In this document: one piece after another, positions 28,953-39,039 of the stretch
Numbering within the stretch: position 1 is the stretch's first letter
How the letters are laid out: each line of letters starts with the position of its first letter
DNA from: Methanomassiliicoccales archaeon RumEn M1
GTDB lineage: Archaea > Thermoplasmatota > Thermoplasmata > Methanomassiliicoccales > Methanomassiliicoccaceae
Direction of reading: 5' to 3'
Length of the DNA: 60,874 nucleotides
Assembly: GCA_001421185.1 (NCBI GenBank)
Contig: LJKK01000123.1
Coordinates: forward strand, 1-60,874
Notes under the pieces: model-generated
What the model was told of the DNA's origin: nothing
Seen by the model: only the letters and a program-made list of their open reading frames with translations
Database searches by the model: none
Translations under genes and position numbers: made by a program

Positions 28953-30574
28953 TCCTCGGCACCGCCCTCGAGCATGATGCGGGCCTCGCCCTCGGTCAGA
29001 TGGGCGACTATCTCGTCCGGCTTGCCGAGGGATACCACCTTGCCGTCCTTCATGAAGACGGCGCGGTCGCAGCAGTTCATGACGAAGTCCATGTCGTGCG
29101 AGACGATGATGAACGTTTCTCCCAGCTCCTTTCGGGCGCTCAGCACCGACTTTGCTACCGACAGCTTGGTGATGGGGTCCATGGTGCCGGTCGGCTCGTC
29201 GAGTATGACCAGCCGCGGTTCGCGGATGAGCACCTGGGCCAAGGCGATCCTCTGCTTCTCGCCCACCGACAGCGTGTCAGGATAGGCGTACAGCAGGCGG
29301 TCTACCTGCTGGCGGGTGAAGCCCACCGCCATCAGGGTCTGTATGGCCTTCATCTTGGCCAGCTCGGCCGGCAGGTTGATGCCGATGCAGACCGTGAGGT
29401 TCCGCAGGACGGTATCGAACGGATAGAGCGTGAACTCCTGATGCAATATGCCAATGTACTGGGTGGCCCGTCCCCTGCCTTCCGGCCCGGGTACCGACAT
29501 GTCGACCCAGTCGTCCCCCACCCGGACGCTGACCTTGCCATCGGAGACGACGTTGAGGCCGGCGATCAGGCGGGACAGCGTGGTCTTGCCCGCCCCGCTC
29601 AGCCCCACCAGGCCGATGATCTCCTTCTCCTTGACATCGAAGGTGACGCCGTCGACCGCCTTCACGACGCCTCTGGCGTACGAATAGAAGTACCTCTTGG
29701 CATCCTCGATCTTGACCAGGGGCTGACCGACGTCGACCTTCTCATCGAGATTGGGCTCGAAGCCCACCATGAACTCGCTGGTGACGTCCTCGGGGTCGCC
29801 GATCTTCATCATCTCCCCCGACTCCAGCCAGATGGCACGGTCCGCCATGGTGTTGATGGCCTTGGGCCAGTGGGAGGTGACCACCATGGCCATGCCGCTC
29901 TCCTTGACCGCCCTCACCAGGGTGTCGTGCACCATGTCGGCGGTCTGGGGGTCCAACGTCCCGGTCGGTTCGTCGGCCAGGAACAGCAGGGGGTCGCGGG
30001 CCAGCTGGCGGGCCAGAACGCATCTCTGCTTCTCCCCTCCCGACAGGTCCCGGGCGATGTGCATCACACGGTGCTCCAACCGGACCTTCTTGAGCAGCTC
30101 CAGCGCGCGCTCCACCTTGAGCTTGTCTCCCATGTCGGGGCCCAGTGCCTCGAAGATGTTCTCCAGCACCGACATGTCGCCGAACAGGGCGAACGTCCTC
30201 TGGAGCATGATCGCTATGTGACGTCGAATGGCCGAGCGCATGGGGTCGTCCGCGTCGAGGGCCCAGAAGTCGACCTCCTTGATCTCCATGGCGGCCCCGC
30301 ACTTGCCGCACTCCCTGCCCGGGAAGGGAAGGTCCAACCAGCCGCAGGCGTCGCAGGAGTTGAACCGATAGATGACCGAGCCGGCGTCAGGTCGGTATTC
30401 CTCCGTGCCTCGCAGCATGTTGATGAGCACCGACTTACCGGCGCCGCTCCTCCCGATGAGTCCGAGGATCTCGCCCGTGTGAATGGTAGCGCTGATATCC
30501 CTGAGAACGTAGGAACCGCCAAACTTCTTACTGACGTTGTTGACGACGATGAATGCCTCTGCGCCCTCTGCCAT
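28949..30574 (-). CDS. atwA: MCR activation component A2 (ABC-type ATPase)
   Basis: This 541-residue protein has two ABC ATPase domains: Walker [13 protein letters not shown] (~40) and [12 protein letters not shown] (~330), signatures [10 protein letters not shown] and [10 protein letters not shown], and Walker [14 protein letters not shown] and [12 protein letters not shown]. The first domain carries a zinc-finger-like insert (CDACGW...CGKCG) near residue 75. No membrane segments are present. Component A2 couples ATP hydrolysis to the reductive activation of methyl-CoM reductase. It overlaps the mcrC start by four bases. Confidence 0.95.
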   Translation of the reverse strand: MAEGAEAFIVVNNVSKKFGGSYVLRDISATIHTGEILGLIGRSGAGKSVLINMLRGTEEYRPDAGSVIYRFNSCDACGWLDLPFPGRECGKCGAAMEIKEVDFWALDADDPMRSAIRRHIAIMLQRTFALFGDMSVLENIFEALGPDMGDKLKVERALELLKKVRLEHRVMHIARDLSGGEKQRCVLARQLARDPLLFLADEPTGTLDPQTADMVHDTLVRAVKESGMAMVVTSHWPKAINTMADRAIWLESGEMMKIGDPEDVTSEFMVGFEPNLDEKVDVGQPLVKIEDAKRYFYSYARGVVKAVDGVTFDVKEKEIIGLVGLSGAGKTTLSRLIAGLNVVSDGKVSVRVGDDWVDMSVPGPEGRGRATQYIGILHQEFTLYPFDTVLRNLTVCIGINLPAELAKMKAIQTLMAVGFTRQQVDRLLYAYPDTLSVGEKQRIALAQVLIREPRLVILDEPTGTMDPITKLSVAKSVLSARKELGETFIIVSHDMDFVMNCCDRAVFMKDGKVVSLGKPDEIVAHLTEGEARIMLEGGAEE

Positions 30575-30694
30575 ATAATTCTGGTTAAGTGCTATACACC
30601 GTTTAAATCCTTTGTCGAATGCGCATGAGGCCTAGGCAGGGAATTAACGATAGATGGGTCCAGTCGTCGAGGTCCGATGGGCAGGGCGGCACAC

Positions 30695-32077
30695 TCAAGG
30701 CATGTCCAGGCCCTGCTTGCGCAGCATATCCACCACCGTCTCGTAGATCTTGAGATATTCCTTGGTGGGGGTCACCCTCCGGACGTTGTAGCACTCCTGG
30801 AACGTCCTTCCGGCCGGAGCGGTCAGGAACCTGCGCTCATAGCGTCTCAGCAGCCTCTGCAGGATGTCGTTCACCTCTCCCAGGTCCATGCCGGCGGCGG
30901 CCTGGGCGACCTCGCCCAGCATGCGGGCCTCCATGCCCGAGGTGTGGTCCTCCAGCACGCCCTTGGCCGATGCGCAGCCTGACATGAGCTCCCTTCCGCT
31001 GGCGGTGTCCAGGATGGCCTGGGTGGCGATCTCGGTCAGGCACATCTCGGTGCACGGCCCCGAGATGGGATAGTATTGGTTGGCGATCAGGAGGTCGGTG
31101 TTGTGATCGATGGCCGCCGCCACGTGCCCGGCTATCTGCAGGGTCTCGCGGGAGGTGGTGGTCCCCCACCGGATGTGGATCGGCCCGTCCAGATGATAGC
31201 TGGCATTGAGCAGGGTGAACGAGGCCAACGTGGTGGCGACGTCGCATATGGCCGTCTCCTCGATCCCCCCGATGTAGCCGCCGAAGATGGGCATCTGCTC
31301 CACCATGATGACGTTGCCGTTGTGGAGCCACCCGGCGATCATGCTGAGGGACGCGTTGTCGATCTTGAGCTCGTTGAGCTGGGACACCTCATGGCTGTCG
31401 CACGGGCGCAGCCCGCCCTTGGAGTCGCTAGCGAGACGGCCCGCCGCGGACAGCGGGGTCTCAGGTCCCTATATGGCGATGTCGGGCCTGCCCGCCCGGC
31501 TGCAAGCCTCGCGGACGGCCCGTATCTCGGCCAGGGTGGCCTTGATCTCGAAGGGAGTGTTGGTCGCCGACGGTATCCCGTCGATGGTGGCCATGACGCC
31601 GTTCACGATGGTATCCACCACCGGCTCCTGCGCATAGCTCTGGAACATGGGCACGAAGATATCCTCGGAGACGGTGGCGCCCGTCGGTCCTCCCTGAATG
31701 ATCGGTTTTCTCCGGGAGTTGCCCTTGCGGGGCTCCAGCAGGACCATGTCCTTGTTGGCGCCCAGCTGGATTCGCTTGGGCGCATTGCGGATGGCCGCCA
31801 TCACCTCGTCCTCGGTGACGTTGATGACCTTTCCCGAGTCCACGTTGAAAATGCCGGTCGACACCAGCATGTCCACCCCGGCCCGGAACAGCCGGTCGAT
31901 CAGGTCCCGGTCGGTGGGGATGAGGTCCTCGCCGAAGACGATCTCGTGCTTCTCCTTGATCCTCAGCGCCGCGTCGGGGACCACCTTGTTGTCCCAGACG
32001 TTCTCGGTCATATTGGGCCCCTTCTCGGAGCGAAGATAAGTATCGTAGACGGTAAGCGCTTTCTCGATCGGTGCCAA
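30695..32077 (-). CDS. mtmB1: monomethylamine methyltransferase MtmB, copy 1 (pyrrolysine protein)
   Basis: MtmB moves the methyl group of monomethylamine to the corrinoid protein MtmC. The gene is read as one frame of 460 residues in which the TAG at 31469-31471 encodes pyrrolysine (residue 203 here, 202 in the second copy, as in known MtmB). Both halves match the family: KPIIQGGPTGATVSED before the amber codon, MVEQMPIFGGYIGGIEETAICD and NQYYPISGPCTEM after it. The start is TTG, with GGAGG six bases upstream. It is the last gene of the pyl cluster and follows mtmC1 by 16 bases. Confidence 0.95.
31423..31477 (-). promoter_or_regulatory. amber-codon context element (PYLIS-like) in mtmB1
   Basis: This 55-nt block begins six bases before the TAG and is identical base for base to 40284-40338 in mtmB2, although the flanking codons differ. 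It can fold as GAGAC/GTCTC plus CCCGC/GCGGG around an eight-base loop, starting about ten bases after the TAG. A role in favouring pyrrolysine insertion over termination is plausible but unproven. Confidence 0.6.
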
Positions 32078-32093
32078 GCTTAGCCTCCAGTGT

Positions 32094-32734
32094 TCAACGG
32101 AGGAGCCGCTCTATGGTGGCTACCACCTCTGCGCCGCACGCGCAGTGAGCATCGCCGCCAAAGCTTTCCACCCATTTCGGGGTGCAACACGCGCCCCCGA
32201 ATATAGTTTTAACGTCGAACATCCTCTCCGCCTTCAGGCGCTCGACGATCCTCTTCTGGCACCCAACGTGGTGGTCATGAGGGCCGACGCGCCGATGACG
32301 ATGGCGCCCTTTTCCTTGGCGGTCTGGACGAAATCTTCCGGGGGGACGTCCTTCCCCAGATCGATGACCGTATATCCTGAGCCGCGGAGGAAGGCGCATA
32401 CCACGTGCTTCCCTATCTCGTGTATGTCCCCCTGCACCGTCCCCATGACAACCACGCCCTTGGTGGGGATACCATCTCCCGACAGGTAGGGCTCGAAGAC
32501 CTTCATCCCCTCCTCCATGGCCTTGGAGGCGGCCAGCACCTGCGGCAGGAAGATCTTTCCCTCGTTGAACCGCTTGCTGATGCTCACCATTCCCAGGCCC
32601 AGGCCCTTTTCGATGGCCTCGAGTGGGTCGATGTTCAACCTCAGGGCCTCGTTGGCCGCCTCTCGCGCCAGCTCCTGGTTCCATGTCTCCACGGAGCCTT
32701 TAAGTAACGTTAGCACTTCGGATTTGTCGCTCAG
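32094..32734 (-). CDS. mtmC1: monomethylamine corrinoid protein MtmC, copy 1 (frameshifted)
   Basis: This corrinoid carrier protein pairs with MtmB1. It has the helical methionine-synthase-type domain (KGSVETWNQELAREAANEALRL) and then the cobalamin-binding motif GDIHEIGKHVVCAFLRGSGY, with GASALMTTT and TIFGGACC following. The frame breaks near 32264: one missing G in GTTGGGTGCC separates ALMTTTL from QKRIVERLK. With it the protein is 213 residues, as in copy 2. By alignment with copy 2 (SDKAAIM against SDKSEVL) translation must begin at the CTG at 32734, which has GGGGGA upstream. Confidence 0.88.
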
Positions 32735-32952
32735 CTCTGATCCCCCCCACTCTCCTCCTGAATCGGTTTAAACAGGGCATGTCGAGAAGCCTGCCGGTTC
32801 GGACCGCTCCTCGTCGAAATATGAGGTCGGGGAAGCCGGCGGGCTGTAACGCGATTACTGTCACCACAATAGTGAACGACGCACATTAAGTTTGGGGCGT
32901 GAGTATTGTAATCCTTGACCAATGTCGAAGGGCATCGTTCGATGAGTGGGTA

Positions 32953-34571
32953 TCACCTCAGCGCCTTCAGGGAGATGACGTGCTTGGGACAGACCAGCTC
33001 GCATCTCTTGCACGCCGTACCCATGCACAGGTCGGAGCGGATGATGGCCCGTGGCGGTTCCCCGCCCTCGATCCTCAGGGCCTTCTCGGGGCATTCCTTC
33101 ACGCACTTCTGGCATTCGATGCATCCTTCCAGCTCGGCGGTGAGCACCATGCCAGGGTCGCGCAGCACCGACATTCCCTTCTCGCCCAGGTCAGGGATGT
33201 CCCTGTTGACCCTGCGCTCCACTTCAGCCTTCACCGGCTCTGCAGGAAGGTGAGGCATGGAATAGATGTCCAGCATGTCGTTGTAGGCGCTCATCGGCAT
33301 GCCGTAGGTCCATAGGGACAGTTCGATGGAGTAGAGGTTCTTGAAGTCCTCCGAGGTGGCGAACATGCAATGCTTGGCCCTAAGCTGGTGGGCGAACGCC
33401 CTCATGTCGTCCAGTGAGACCTTGCCGGTGGTCAGCTCCTTGGCCATGGCCAGCGAGGTGTTCCCGAACTGTATGATGCGGGTGGAGCCGGGCGAAACCA
33501 TGCCGATCCGCTGGGCCTTCATAGCATCGACGTACAGCCCCGATGCGCCCGACATGAAGGATATGGGGACGTCCTCGATCCACAGCCCGGCCTCCCTCAT
33601 CAGGGTGAGGTAGCCGGCGCGCAGCGCGCCTATGGCCTTGCCGGCCTCGGCCACGTCATTCTCGGTGATGTACACGCCATCCTGCAGATGCAGTCGGTGA
33701 TCGTCGGTCCTTATGGCCGGCATCTTGACCATGTCGGCGCTGATGCCGCTGTACAGGGCGGCCACGACGCCCGTGCCGGTGACCCTTGGGCGCGACCATG
33801 GCAGTCGCCCTCCGCGGCCACCGCGCCGGTCGCCGGATCGACCGTGTCGCCCCGCCGCGGAGCGTAGTCGGTGTCCAGCACCCAGTTCTCCCATCCATTT
33901 TCCTTTATATGGATGTCCGAGATGGTCCCTGGGGCCGCCAGCATGCCCTTCTCGATCTGCTGGCCCTCCAGGGCCGGTCCGGCGGCGGCCGAGCCGGTGT
34001 ACACCTGTCCATCCACGATGAGGGCCATCTCCGCATTGGTGCCGTAGTCGATGACCAGACACGGTTCGTCCTGTTCCAATGCGCCGGTCATGAGCAGCAT
34101 GGCCAGGGCGTCCGCGCCGATCTCGTGGCTGACCGCTGGCGGTATGATGACCGAAGCGTCGGGCATGCCTTGGAGCCCGATCGAGGATGCGGGCACGATG
34201 GCGCCGTCCCGCTCCTGGGGCTTCACCCCCAGCGCCTCTAGCATCCGCTTTCCCGCATAGGCGAGGTCGCGGATCTCGATGTTCTGGAATAAGGACATCT
34301 GGAAGGGGTTGCCGCAGGCGCCCACGACGGTCACCTTGGACAGGTCGATATCGAGCAGGGCGAACAACCTGTTGACGGCATCCATGATCAGCATGTTGGC
34401 CGTATCGGCCCCGGTGTCCATGGCGAAGTTCACGTGATCGATCACGTTGGCCCCCGGGAGCGGGTGGCGGGTGGTGATGGCGGTCGATATGACCTTGCCC
34501 GAGTCCAGTTCCACGGCCTGGGCCCGGAACCCGCTGGTCCCGAGGTCCAGGGCGATGCCGTATCCGCTCAT
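32953..34571 (-). CDS. ramA1: RamA, corrinoid-protein reductive activase, copy 1 (frameshifted)
   Basis: RamA uses ATP to reduce inactive Co(II) corrinoid proteins. The restored protein has 539 residues. The N-terminal YGIALDLGTSGFRAQ and CLVIDYGTNAEMAL phosphate loops mark an ASKHA-type ATPase, and the C-terminus carries CIECQKCVKECPEKAL and CMGTACKRCELVCPKH, which bind two Fe-S clusters. The frame breaks near 33784: one missing G after CAAGGG separates GRAQG from VTGTGVVAALYSG. Its ATG overlaps the pylD stop (ATGA), which ties it to the pyl operon. Confidence 0.9.
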
Positions 34572-35428
34572 GATATGACCTCCATGACCGTGGCGGCCTG
34601 ATGAGGCGCCATCGCCGGTTGGAGGGATAGGCTGGCGCTCCACACCGCCATGACGGCCACCCCTATCTGCAGAGGGTCGTGGACCAATACGCTCATCCTT
34701 CTCATGCCCTCCTCGTCGAAGGAGAACGGCATGCCTGGAGACACGACGATCGCGCCTTCCTTTATCCATTCCCCGGGGATCCGGGCCGGGGACGCGTTGA
34801 AGATCAACGATGCCTTCCGCACCGCGGTCTCCAGCACGTCCTCTGAAACGAAGGAGCGGTGTGACTGTAGCAGGGCCTCGGTCCGCGAGGGGTCCGCGTC
34901 CACCACGGTGACGCGGGCCCGGGAAGCCGCCAGCAGGTCCCCGGCCTTGGAACCGACCCTCCCGGCGCCGATCAGAAGGACGTCCTTCCCATCCAGCGGT
35001 CCGGCCGCCAGGCGCAGGGCGGTGAAGTAGCCCAGGGCGGTCGATCGAATGTTGTTGACGGCCCTGCCGGCCTTGACGTTGAAGGCCACGAACTCCTCGT
35101 CATCGGCCATGAACACGATGTCGGCCCCGGCCTCGATGGCGTCGAGGAAGCCGGCGACGTCGGTGCGCTTGGTCACGTACGAACGGGACCCCAGGTGCTC
35201 GGCCACTGCACATACCGATTCGGAGAAGCCGGAGATGGTGCTCTGGCCAGCGGTCACCGGGACGCAGGCGATCGTCAGGCCCTCCATGACGTGTTCGTTG
35301 GCATCAAGGCCCACGGCCTCGTACGCCAATCCTCTAAGGTCCCTGCCCAAGGACCCCCATAGCGCGTGGTCCCGGTCGCTCATGGCATATGGCACATCAT
35401 GTATCATGTCCGGTGTAAGTCTGGTCAT
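34568..35428 (-). CDS. pylD: pyrrolysine biosynthesis dehydrogenase PylD
   Basis: PylD oxidises L-lysine-N6-3R-methyl-D-ornithine, and the product cyclises to pyrrolysine. The 286-residue protein has an N-terminal region with TPDMIHDVPYAMSDRD and TAGQSTISGFSESV. The Rossmann NAD site follows as DVLLIGAGRVGSKAGDLLAA and VTVVDADPSR, with the late segment IVVSPGMPFSFDEEGM. The ATG overlaps the pylC stop by the usual ATGA. Length and order in the cluster match known pyl operons. Confidence 0.94.
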   Translation of the reverse strand: MTRLTPDMIHDVPYAMSDRDHALWGSLGRDLRGLAYEAVGLDANEHVMEGLTIACVPVTAGQSTISGFSESVCAVAEHLGSRSYVTKRTDVAGFLDAIEAGADIVFMADDEEFVAFNVKAGRAVNNIRSTALGYFTALRLAAGPLDGKDVLLIGAGRVGSKAGDLLAASRARVTVVDADPSRTEALLQSHRSFVSEDVLETAVRKASLIFNASPARIPGEWIKEGAIVVSPGMPFSFDEEGMRRMSVLVHDPLQIGVAVMAVWSASLSLQPAMAPHQAATVMEVIS

Positions 35429-36591
35429 GCTCTCATCTCCTCCCCGCGGCATTCGAACCGCGATACCTTCGCAGAATCGATGATCCTATCAATGCAAGCG
35501 CTCCGCTTCTCCCAGGCCTCCGCCGGGGTGGCCCCGGAGCAGATGATGGTGGCGCGCCAGCTCGTTCGCCCAGGCACGTAGTCGGTGATCATCTCGTCCG
35601 AGCCGAAGAGCCCCTTCCTTACCTTGGGACTCCTCACCTGGGCGAACACGCCCTCCCCGCACGATCGCATGAGATCGCCGTCCACCGCGATGTGCTCATA
35701 TATCGCCGCGCCTGGCCTGGGTGACGGCCTCTCGAGCCGGTCCCTCATCAGCGCGTTGACCAGCGTCTCGACGATGTTGACCCCGGTCGCGTGGTAGACC
35801 GCCGCGGGCGTCTGACTGGGCATGCGGGCATCGATCTCCAGCACCTTGGGGAAGCCGTCCTGCAATATCGCCTCCACGTCCATTATGCCCCACAGGGCCA
35901 TTCGTTCGGCGATCCTTCGGCCCCATTCCTTGAACTCTTCTTCCGCCGAGGCGTCGATCCCGGTGAAGGGGCACTTCACCATACGGCAGTCGTAGTCATC
36001 GTCTATGATGACCTCGGTGGTCACCAGAGGAACGGCGTCCTCGCCGTTCCCTATGACCTCGATGGATATGCTGGGGCCCTCCACGAACTCCTGTATCACC
36101 ACATCGTCGTTGAGCTCCTTGATCCGCGCCAGCCCCTCCTCGAGCTCCTGCTGGCAGCTCGCCTTCATGACGCCCGCGCTGCCGCTGAGGGAGGAGGGTT
36201 TGACCACCGCCGGGTAGCCGCAGTCGGGCCACGGCCGGGGGGTGAGGACGTTAAGCTCGTTCATCAATTTGTTGGACAGCAGCTTGGAGGAGCTCGTCCG
36301 ATAGGCCTCCAGGTCGAAGAGCAGGGGGACGCCAGCCTTTCGCGACAGTTCGTCCAGGGCCGTTAGCGTCGCCAGGTCCTCGTTGGCCGGCAATATCGCG
36401 TCGCAATCGGAAAAGGTCCTGAGGGCCTCCTTCGACCGGGAGACGACGTCGAGCACCACCGTCTCATCGGCCAGAGATAGCGCGGGTGCGCTGGGGCGCC
36501 GGTCCAACACCACCGTGGTGAAGCCGGCCTTCTTGGCGAGATAGGCGCATTCTATGCCCTGCAGCTTCCCTCCGACGATAGCCAGCCTCAT
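35425..36591 (-). CDS. pylC: pyrrolysine biosynthesis ligase PylC
   Basis: PylC joins 3R-methyl-D-ornithine to lysine with ATP. This 388-residue ATP-grasp protein starts RLAIVGGKLQGIECAYLAKKAG. It has PAVVKPSSLSGSAGVMKA, VVIQEFVEGPSISIEVIG and the metal-binding KVLEIDARMPSQTP. It is four bases downstream of pylB and overlaps pylD. I see no defect. Confidence 0.94.
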   Translation of the reverse strand: MRLAIVGGKLQGIECAYLAKKAGFTTVVLDRRPSAPALSLADETVVLDVVSRSKEALRTFSDCDAILPANEDLATLTALDELSRKAGVPLLFDLEAYRTSSSKLLSNKLMNELNVLTPRPWPDCGYPAVVKPSSLSGSAGVMKASCQQELEEGLARIKELNDDVVIQEFVEGPSISIEVIGNGEDAVPLVTTEVIIDDDYDCRMVKCPFTGIDASAEEEFKEWGRRIAERMALWGIMDVEAILQDGFPKVLEIDARMPSQTPAAVYHATGVNIVETLVNALMRDRLERPSPRPGAAIYEHIAVDGDLMRSCGEGVFAQVRSPKVRKGLFGSDEMITDYVPGRTSWRATIICSGATPAEAWEKRSACIDRIIDSAKVSRFECRGEEMRA

Positions 36592-36595
36592 CTTC

Positions 36596-37666
36596 TCAAG
36601 CCTCGGAGATCCCTCTGTCCTTCCACTGGGTCAGCAGGGCAGCATAGTCGGAACGGGATGCCTTCTGAACGCCCAGCTCGTCGAGCACGCATTCCACGTT
36701 CTCCATGGACCTGCCGCCATCGTCTATGTCCAGTTCATGCTGGGCCACTCCCGCCAGGCCCTTCAAGGGTGGAATGATGGAAGTGATAACATTAGCCCCG
36801 GCGTCCAGGCGGGGGGCCAGGCCGGCTATGCCCTCCACGTCCAGACTGGCCGGGATGAGCTTGGTGGGATGGACCAGCCGCATGACCGCGATGGTGATCA
36901 GCTCGTCCAGGTAGGGGGACGGTCCCCGGTCGGCCATGGGAGTGTTGGGCTGGGGAACGAAGGTCATGGCTCGTATCTGGTCCACCCCCAGGTCCCTCAT
37001 GACCATGATGGAGCGGGCCCGGTCGGCCATCGTCTCTCCCACCCCTACCATGATGCCTTCCTCGGCCAAGAGGCCCGACTCCCTGGCCCACCTCTTCTGG
37101 GACAGGCGGAACTCGTAGTCCTGCTCGGGCCGGAGCCGTTGGAACAGATCCCGATTGTGCGTCTCCTGATAGCACGCGAACCAGTCCGCCCCAGCATCGC
37201 GGAGGGGAGCGAAGACATCGTGCGGAAGGGCGCCGGGGGAGAGCATGAGCGGGGTGTCGACCGCATCGTCGACCATGCTGACTATGTCCAGCAGGCGCCG
37301 GTAGTGATCGTCCTTGTGAATGATGGGGTCCTCGCCCATGGTGAGATCGATCAAATGGACGCCCGAATCGGCCAAGGACGTCGAGAGGGAGAGTATCTCC
37401 TCGTCCGTCTTCCTGTACCGAAGGCTCTCGGTGTTGGAGCGCCGGTAGAAGCAGAAGGAGCAGTTGTTACGGCAATGTGTCGAGAAATACACGAAACCAT
37501 AGAAGAAGACCTTGTTGCCGAAGTTGCGTTCCTTGACATCACGTGCCGCACTGAACAGCATGTCCAGTGAGCGAGGGTCCCTGACCGAGAGCAGCGTCTC
37601 GATCTCCTCCTGGGAGACCATCCTCCCATCCCGCAATCGTTGAACGATCGCCTCTGTATGTTCCAT
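36596..37666 (-). CDS. pylB: methylornithine synthase PylB (radical SAM)
   Basis: PylB converts lysine to 3R-methyl-D-ornithine, the first step in pyrrolysine synthesis. The radical SAM cluster motif is HCRNNCSFCFYRRSN (about residue 65). The TIM-barrel then shows HLIDLTMGEDPIIH, AGADWFACYQETHNRDLF and MVGVGETMADRARSI. It is 356 residues, the usual length. It follows pylSc by 13 bases. Confidence 0.95.
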   Translation of the reverse strand: MEHTEAIVQRLRDGRMVSQEEIETLLSVRDPRSLDMLFSAARDVKERNFGNKVFFYGFVYFSTHCRNNCSFCFYRRSNTESLRYRKTDEEILSLSTSLADSGVHLIDLTMGEDPIIHKDDHYRRLLDIVSMVDDAVDTPLMLSPGALPHDVFAPLRDAGADWFACYQETHNRDLFQRLRPEQDYEFRLSQKRWARESGLLAEEGIMVGVGETMADRARSIMVMRDLGVDQIRAMTFVPQPNTPMADRGPSPYLDELITIAVMRLVHPTKLIPASLDVEGIAGLAPRLDAGANVITSIIPPLKGLAGVAQHELDIDDGGRSMENVECVLDELGVQKASRSDYAALLTQWKDRGISEA

Positions 37667-37679
37667 CAGTGTCAGCTCC

Positions 37680-38507
37680 CTATATGTCCAGCCTGACCCC
37701 TTGCAGATAGATCAGGCTCCTCCCCACCTTCTTGACGTTATCCTCGCCGTGCTTCAACATCAGCAGGCGTTCCAGGCCGAAGCCTACGCCGGCCCACGGT
37801 GCCTTGATGCCATGAGCGGGATCGAGCTTGTGGGGGCCTATCGCTCCCGAGGCGACCTCGACCCCGTTGACCTCAACGTCGGTCGTCTCGACGTAAACAT
37901 CGGATGAGCACGACACCAGCTCGTAGTCCAGGCCGATGGTGTTCATGATGGTCGAGATGTGCTTCCTCAACTGTTCCCGGGCGTCACCCGCAGGGTCCAG
38001 CTCTACAAGGTTGAGCATTGTGAACTCCTCTAGATGGTTCGAGCCGTGCGATTCCTTGCGATAGCAGGTGCCGATCTCGAACAGCTTGACAGGGCCCTTG
38101 GCGTTCCTCTTCAGGTGCCGCATGACATAGTACAGGTTGGGGGCGAGCATCGGCCTAAGGCACCTCTTCTCATCCAGCCAGAACACCTGCTCATGGAGCG
38201 GATGCTCCCTACCGATGCCCATCTTCTCCAGGGCGGACCTCGTGATGATGGTGGGCGTTCGGAACTCAAGGAAACCGTCGTCCACCAGTGCTTGCGCCAG
38301 GTCCTGCTCGAGCTGCGCTAGCTTGTGCCTTACAGGATGCTCCATCATCGACCGGATGGCTCGACGACCTTCGGACTGGCGCCGTGTGACCAGCCTCGAG
38401 AAGACCTCCTCGCGCTCTTGTATATTGTTAATGGTATAGTCCTGGTCCGAATCGATCCCTAGTTCCTTCAGCCTCTGCTTCTGCGAAGGCGTCCACTCAA
38501 TGGTCAG
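37680..38507 (-). CDS. pylS: pyrrolysyl-tRNA synthetase, catalytic-domain-only form
   Basis: This class II synthetase charges tRNA-Pyl. It is 275 residues, equal to the short PylRS known from Methanomethylophilus, with no N-terminal tRNA-binding domain. Motif 2 is FEIGTCYRKES with HLEEFTMLNLV, and motif 3 is GVGFGLERLLML. The first ATG lies at 38348, but homology continues upstream (TIEWTPSQKQRLKELGI aligns with TVKYTDAQIQRLREYG of that protein). The only start that fits is the CTG at 38507, six bases after GGAGGG. The spacing to pylT upstream is about 30 bases. Confidence 0.95.
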   Translation of the reverse strand: MTIEWTPSQKQRLKELGIDSDQDYTINNIQEREEVFSRLVTRRQSEGRRAIRSMMEHPVRHKLAQLEQDLAQALVDDGFLEFRTPTIITRSALEKMGIGREHPLHEQVFWLDEKRCLRPMLAPNLYYVMRHLKRNAKGPVKLFEIGTCYRKESHGSNHLEEFTMLNLVELDPAGDAREQLRKHISTIMNTIGLDYELVSCSSDVYVETTDVEVNGVEVASGAIGPHKLDPAHGIKAPWAGVGFGLERLLMLKHGEDNVKKVGRSLIYLQGVRLDI

Positions 38508-38539
38508 ATGATTCCCTCCAACACGAGATGGGGATTAAA

Positions 38540-38611
38540 TGGCGAAGTGCCCGGGAGTCGAACCCGGCTGCCGCGGCTGTAGAGGCCTGGTGGTCTCCGG
38601 ACCAACACTCC
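38540..38611 (-). tRNA. pylT: tRNA-Pyl (anticodon CUA), CCA encoded
   Basis: The 72-nt complement folds with acceptor GGAGTGT/GCACTTC, one base before the D stem GGTC/GACC, and an unusually small four-base D loop. The anticodon loop is CTCTACA (anticodon CUA). The T arm is CCGGG-TTCGACT-CCCGG, followed by discriminator G and CCA. The anticodon stem is broken: CC-A-GGC against GCC-GC-GG, a feature known from Methanomassiliicoccales tRNA-Pyl. A TATA-like ATATA at about 38635-38640 lies 26 bases upstream. It is followed directly by pylS. Confidence 0.95.
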
Positions 38612-39039
38612 ATCTCCTGCCCGTTCCTCCATCTGTATATGGTCAGGGCTATAGAAGATCGTTCTTCCTATCGTCGTTGAGCTCCCGCTGGGCTCCTCAA
38701 GGCCATCGATCGCGACCGATGCGAGGGCCTTGCCTTCCAGACGGCAATCTCGGAGGATCGCTGTGAATGATGAAATGATCGATTGGGTCGCATGATCGTC
38801 ATTCAACAGATCCACCATAGTCCCACTTTTTCCCCCTCGTTTAGGTAAATTTGTTGTTAATTATTTATAAGTATGCCTCGACTTCGGTATGGCCCTAACA
38901 CCATTATAAAAAGTTTTGTTTTTTGTTTAAATCTCGTCTTTTCATTGTATAAATACATTTTGATTCCAACATATTATTTTATATATGAGATTCCCAATTA
39001 GTTAGCAAACACTTTATAACAAACGATAGGAGGAAGAAT
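38612..39039. promoter_or_regulatory. divergent promoter region between pylT and mtmC2
   Basis: The minus side carries the pylT TATA element near 38635-38640. The plus side from about 38820 is very AT-rich and holds TATA candidates TGTATAAATAC (near 38946) and TTTTATATATG (near 38983) for mtmC2, with AGGAGGAAG just before its TTG start. A weak open frame of 104 codons on the minus strand (38504-38818) runs through the tRNA and is probably not a gene. Confidence 0.5.

Noticed and set aside
38504-38818. A 104-codon open frame on the minus strand across tRNA-Pyl
   Set aside because: It runs through the tRNA gene and the pylS ribosome site. Its first 60 codons look mildly coding, but no family is recognised and the pylT promoter lies inside it.
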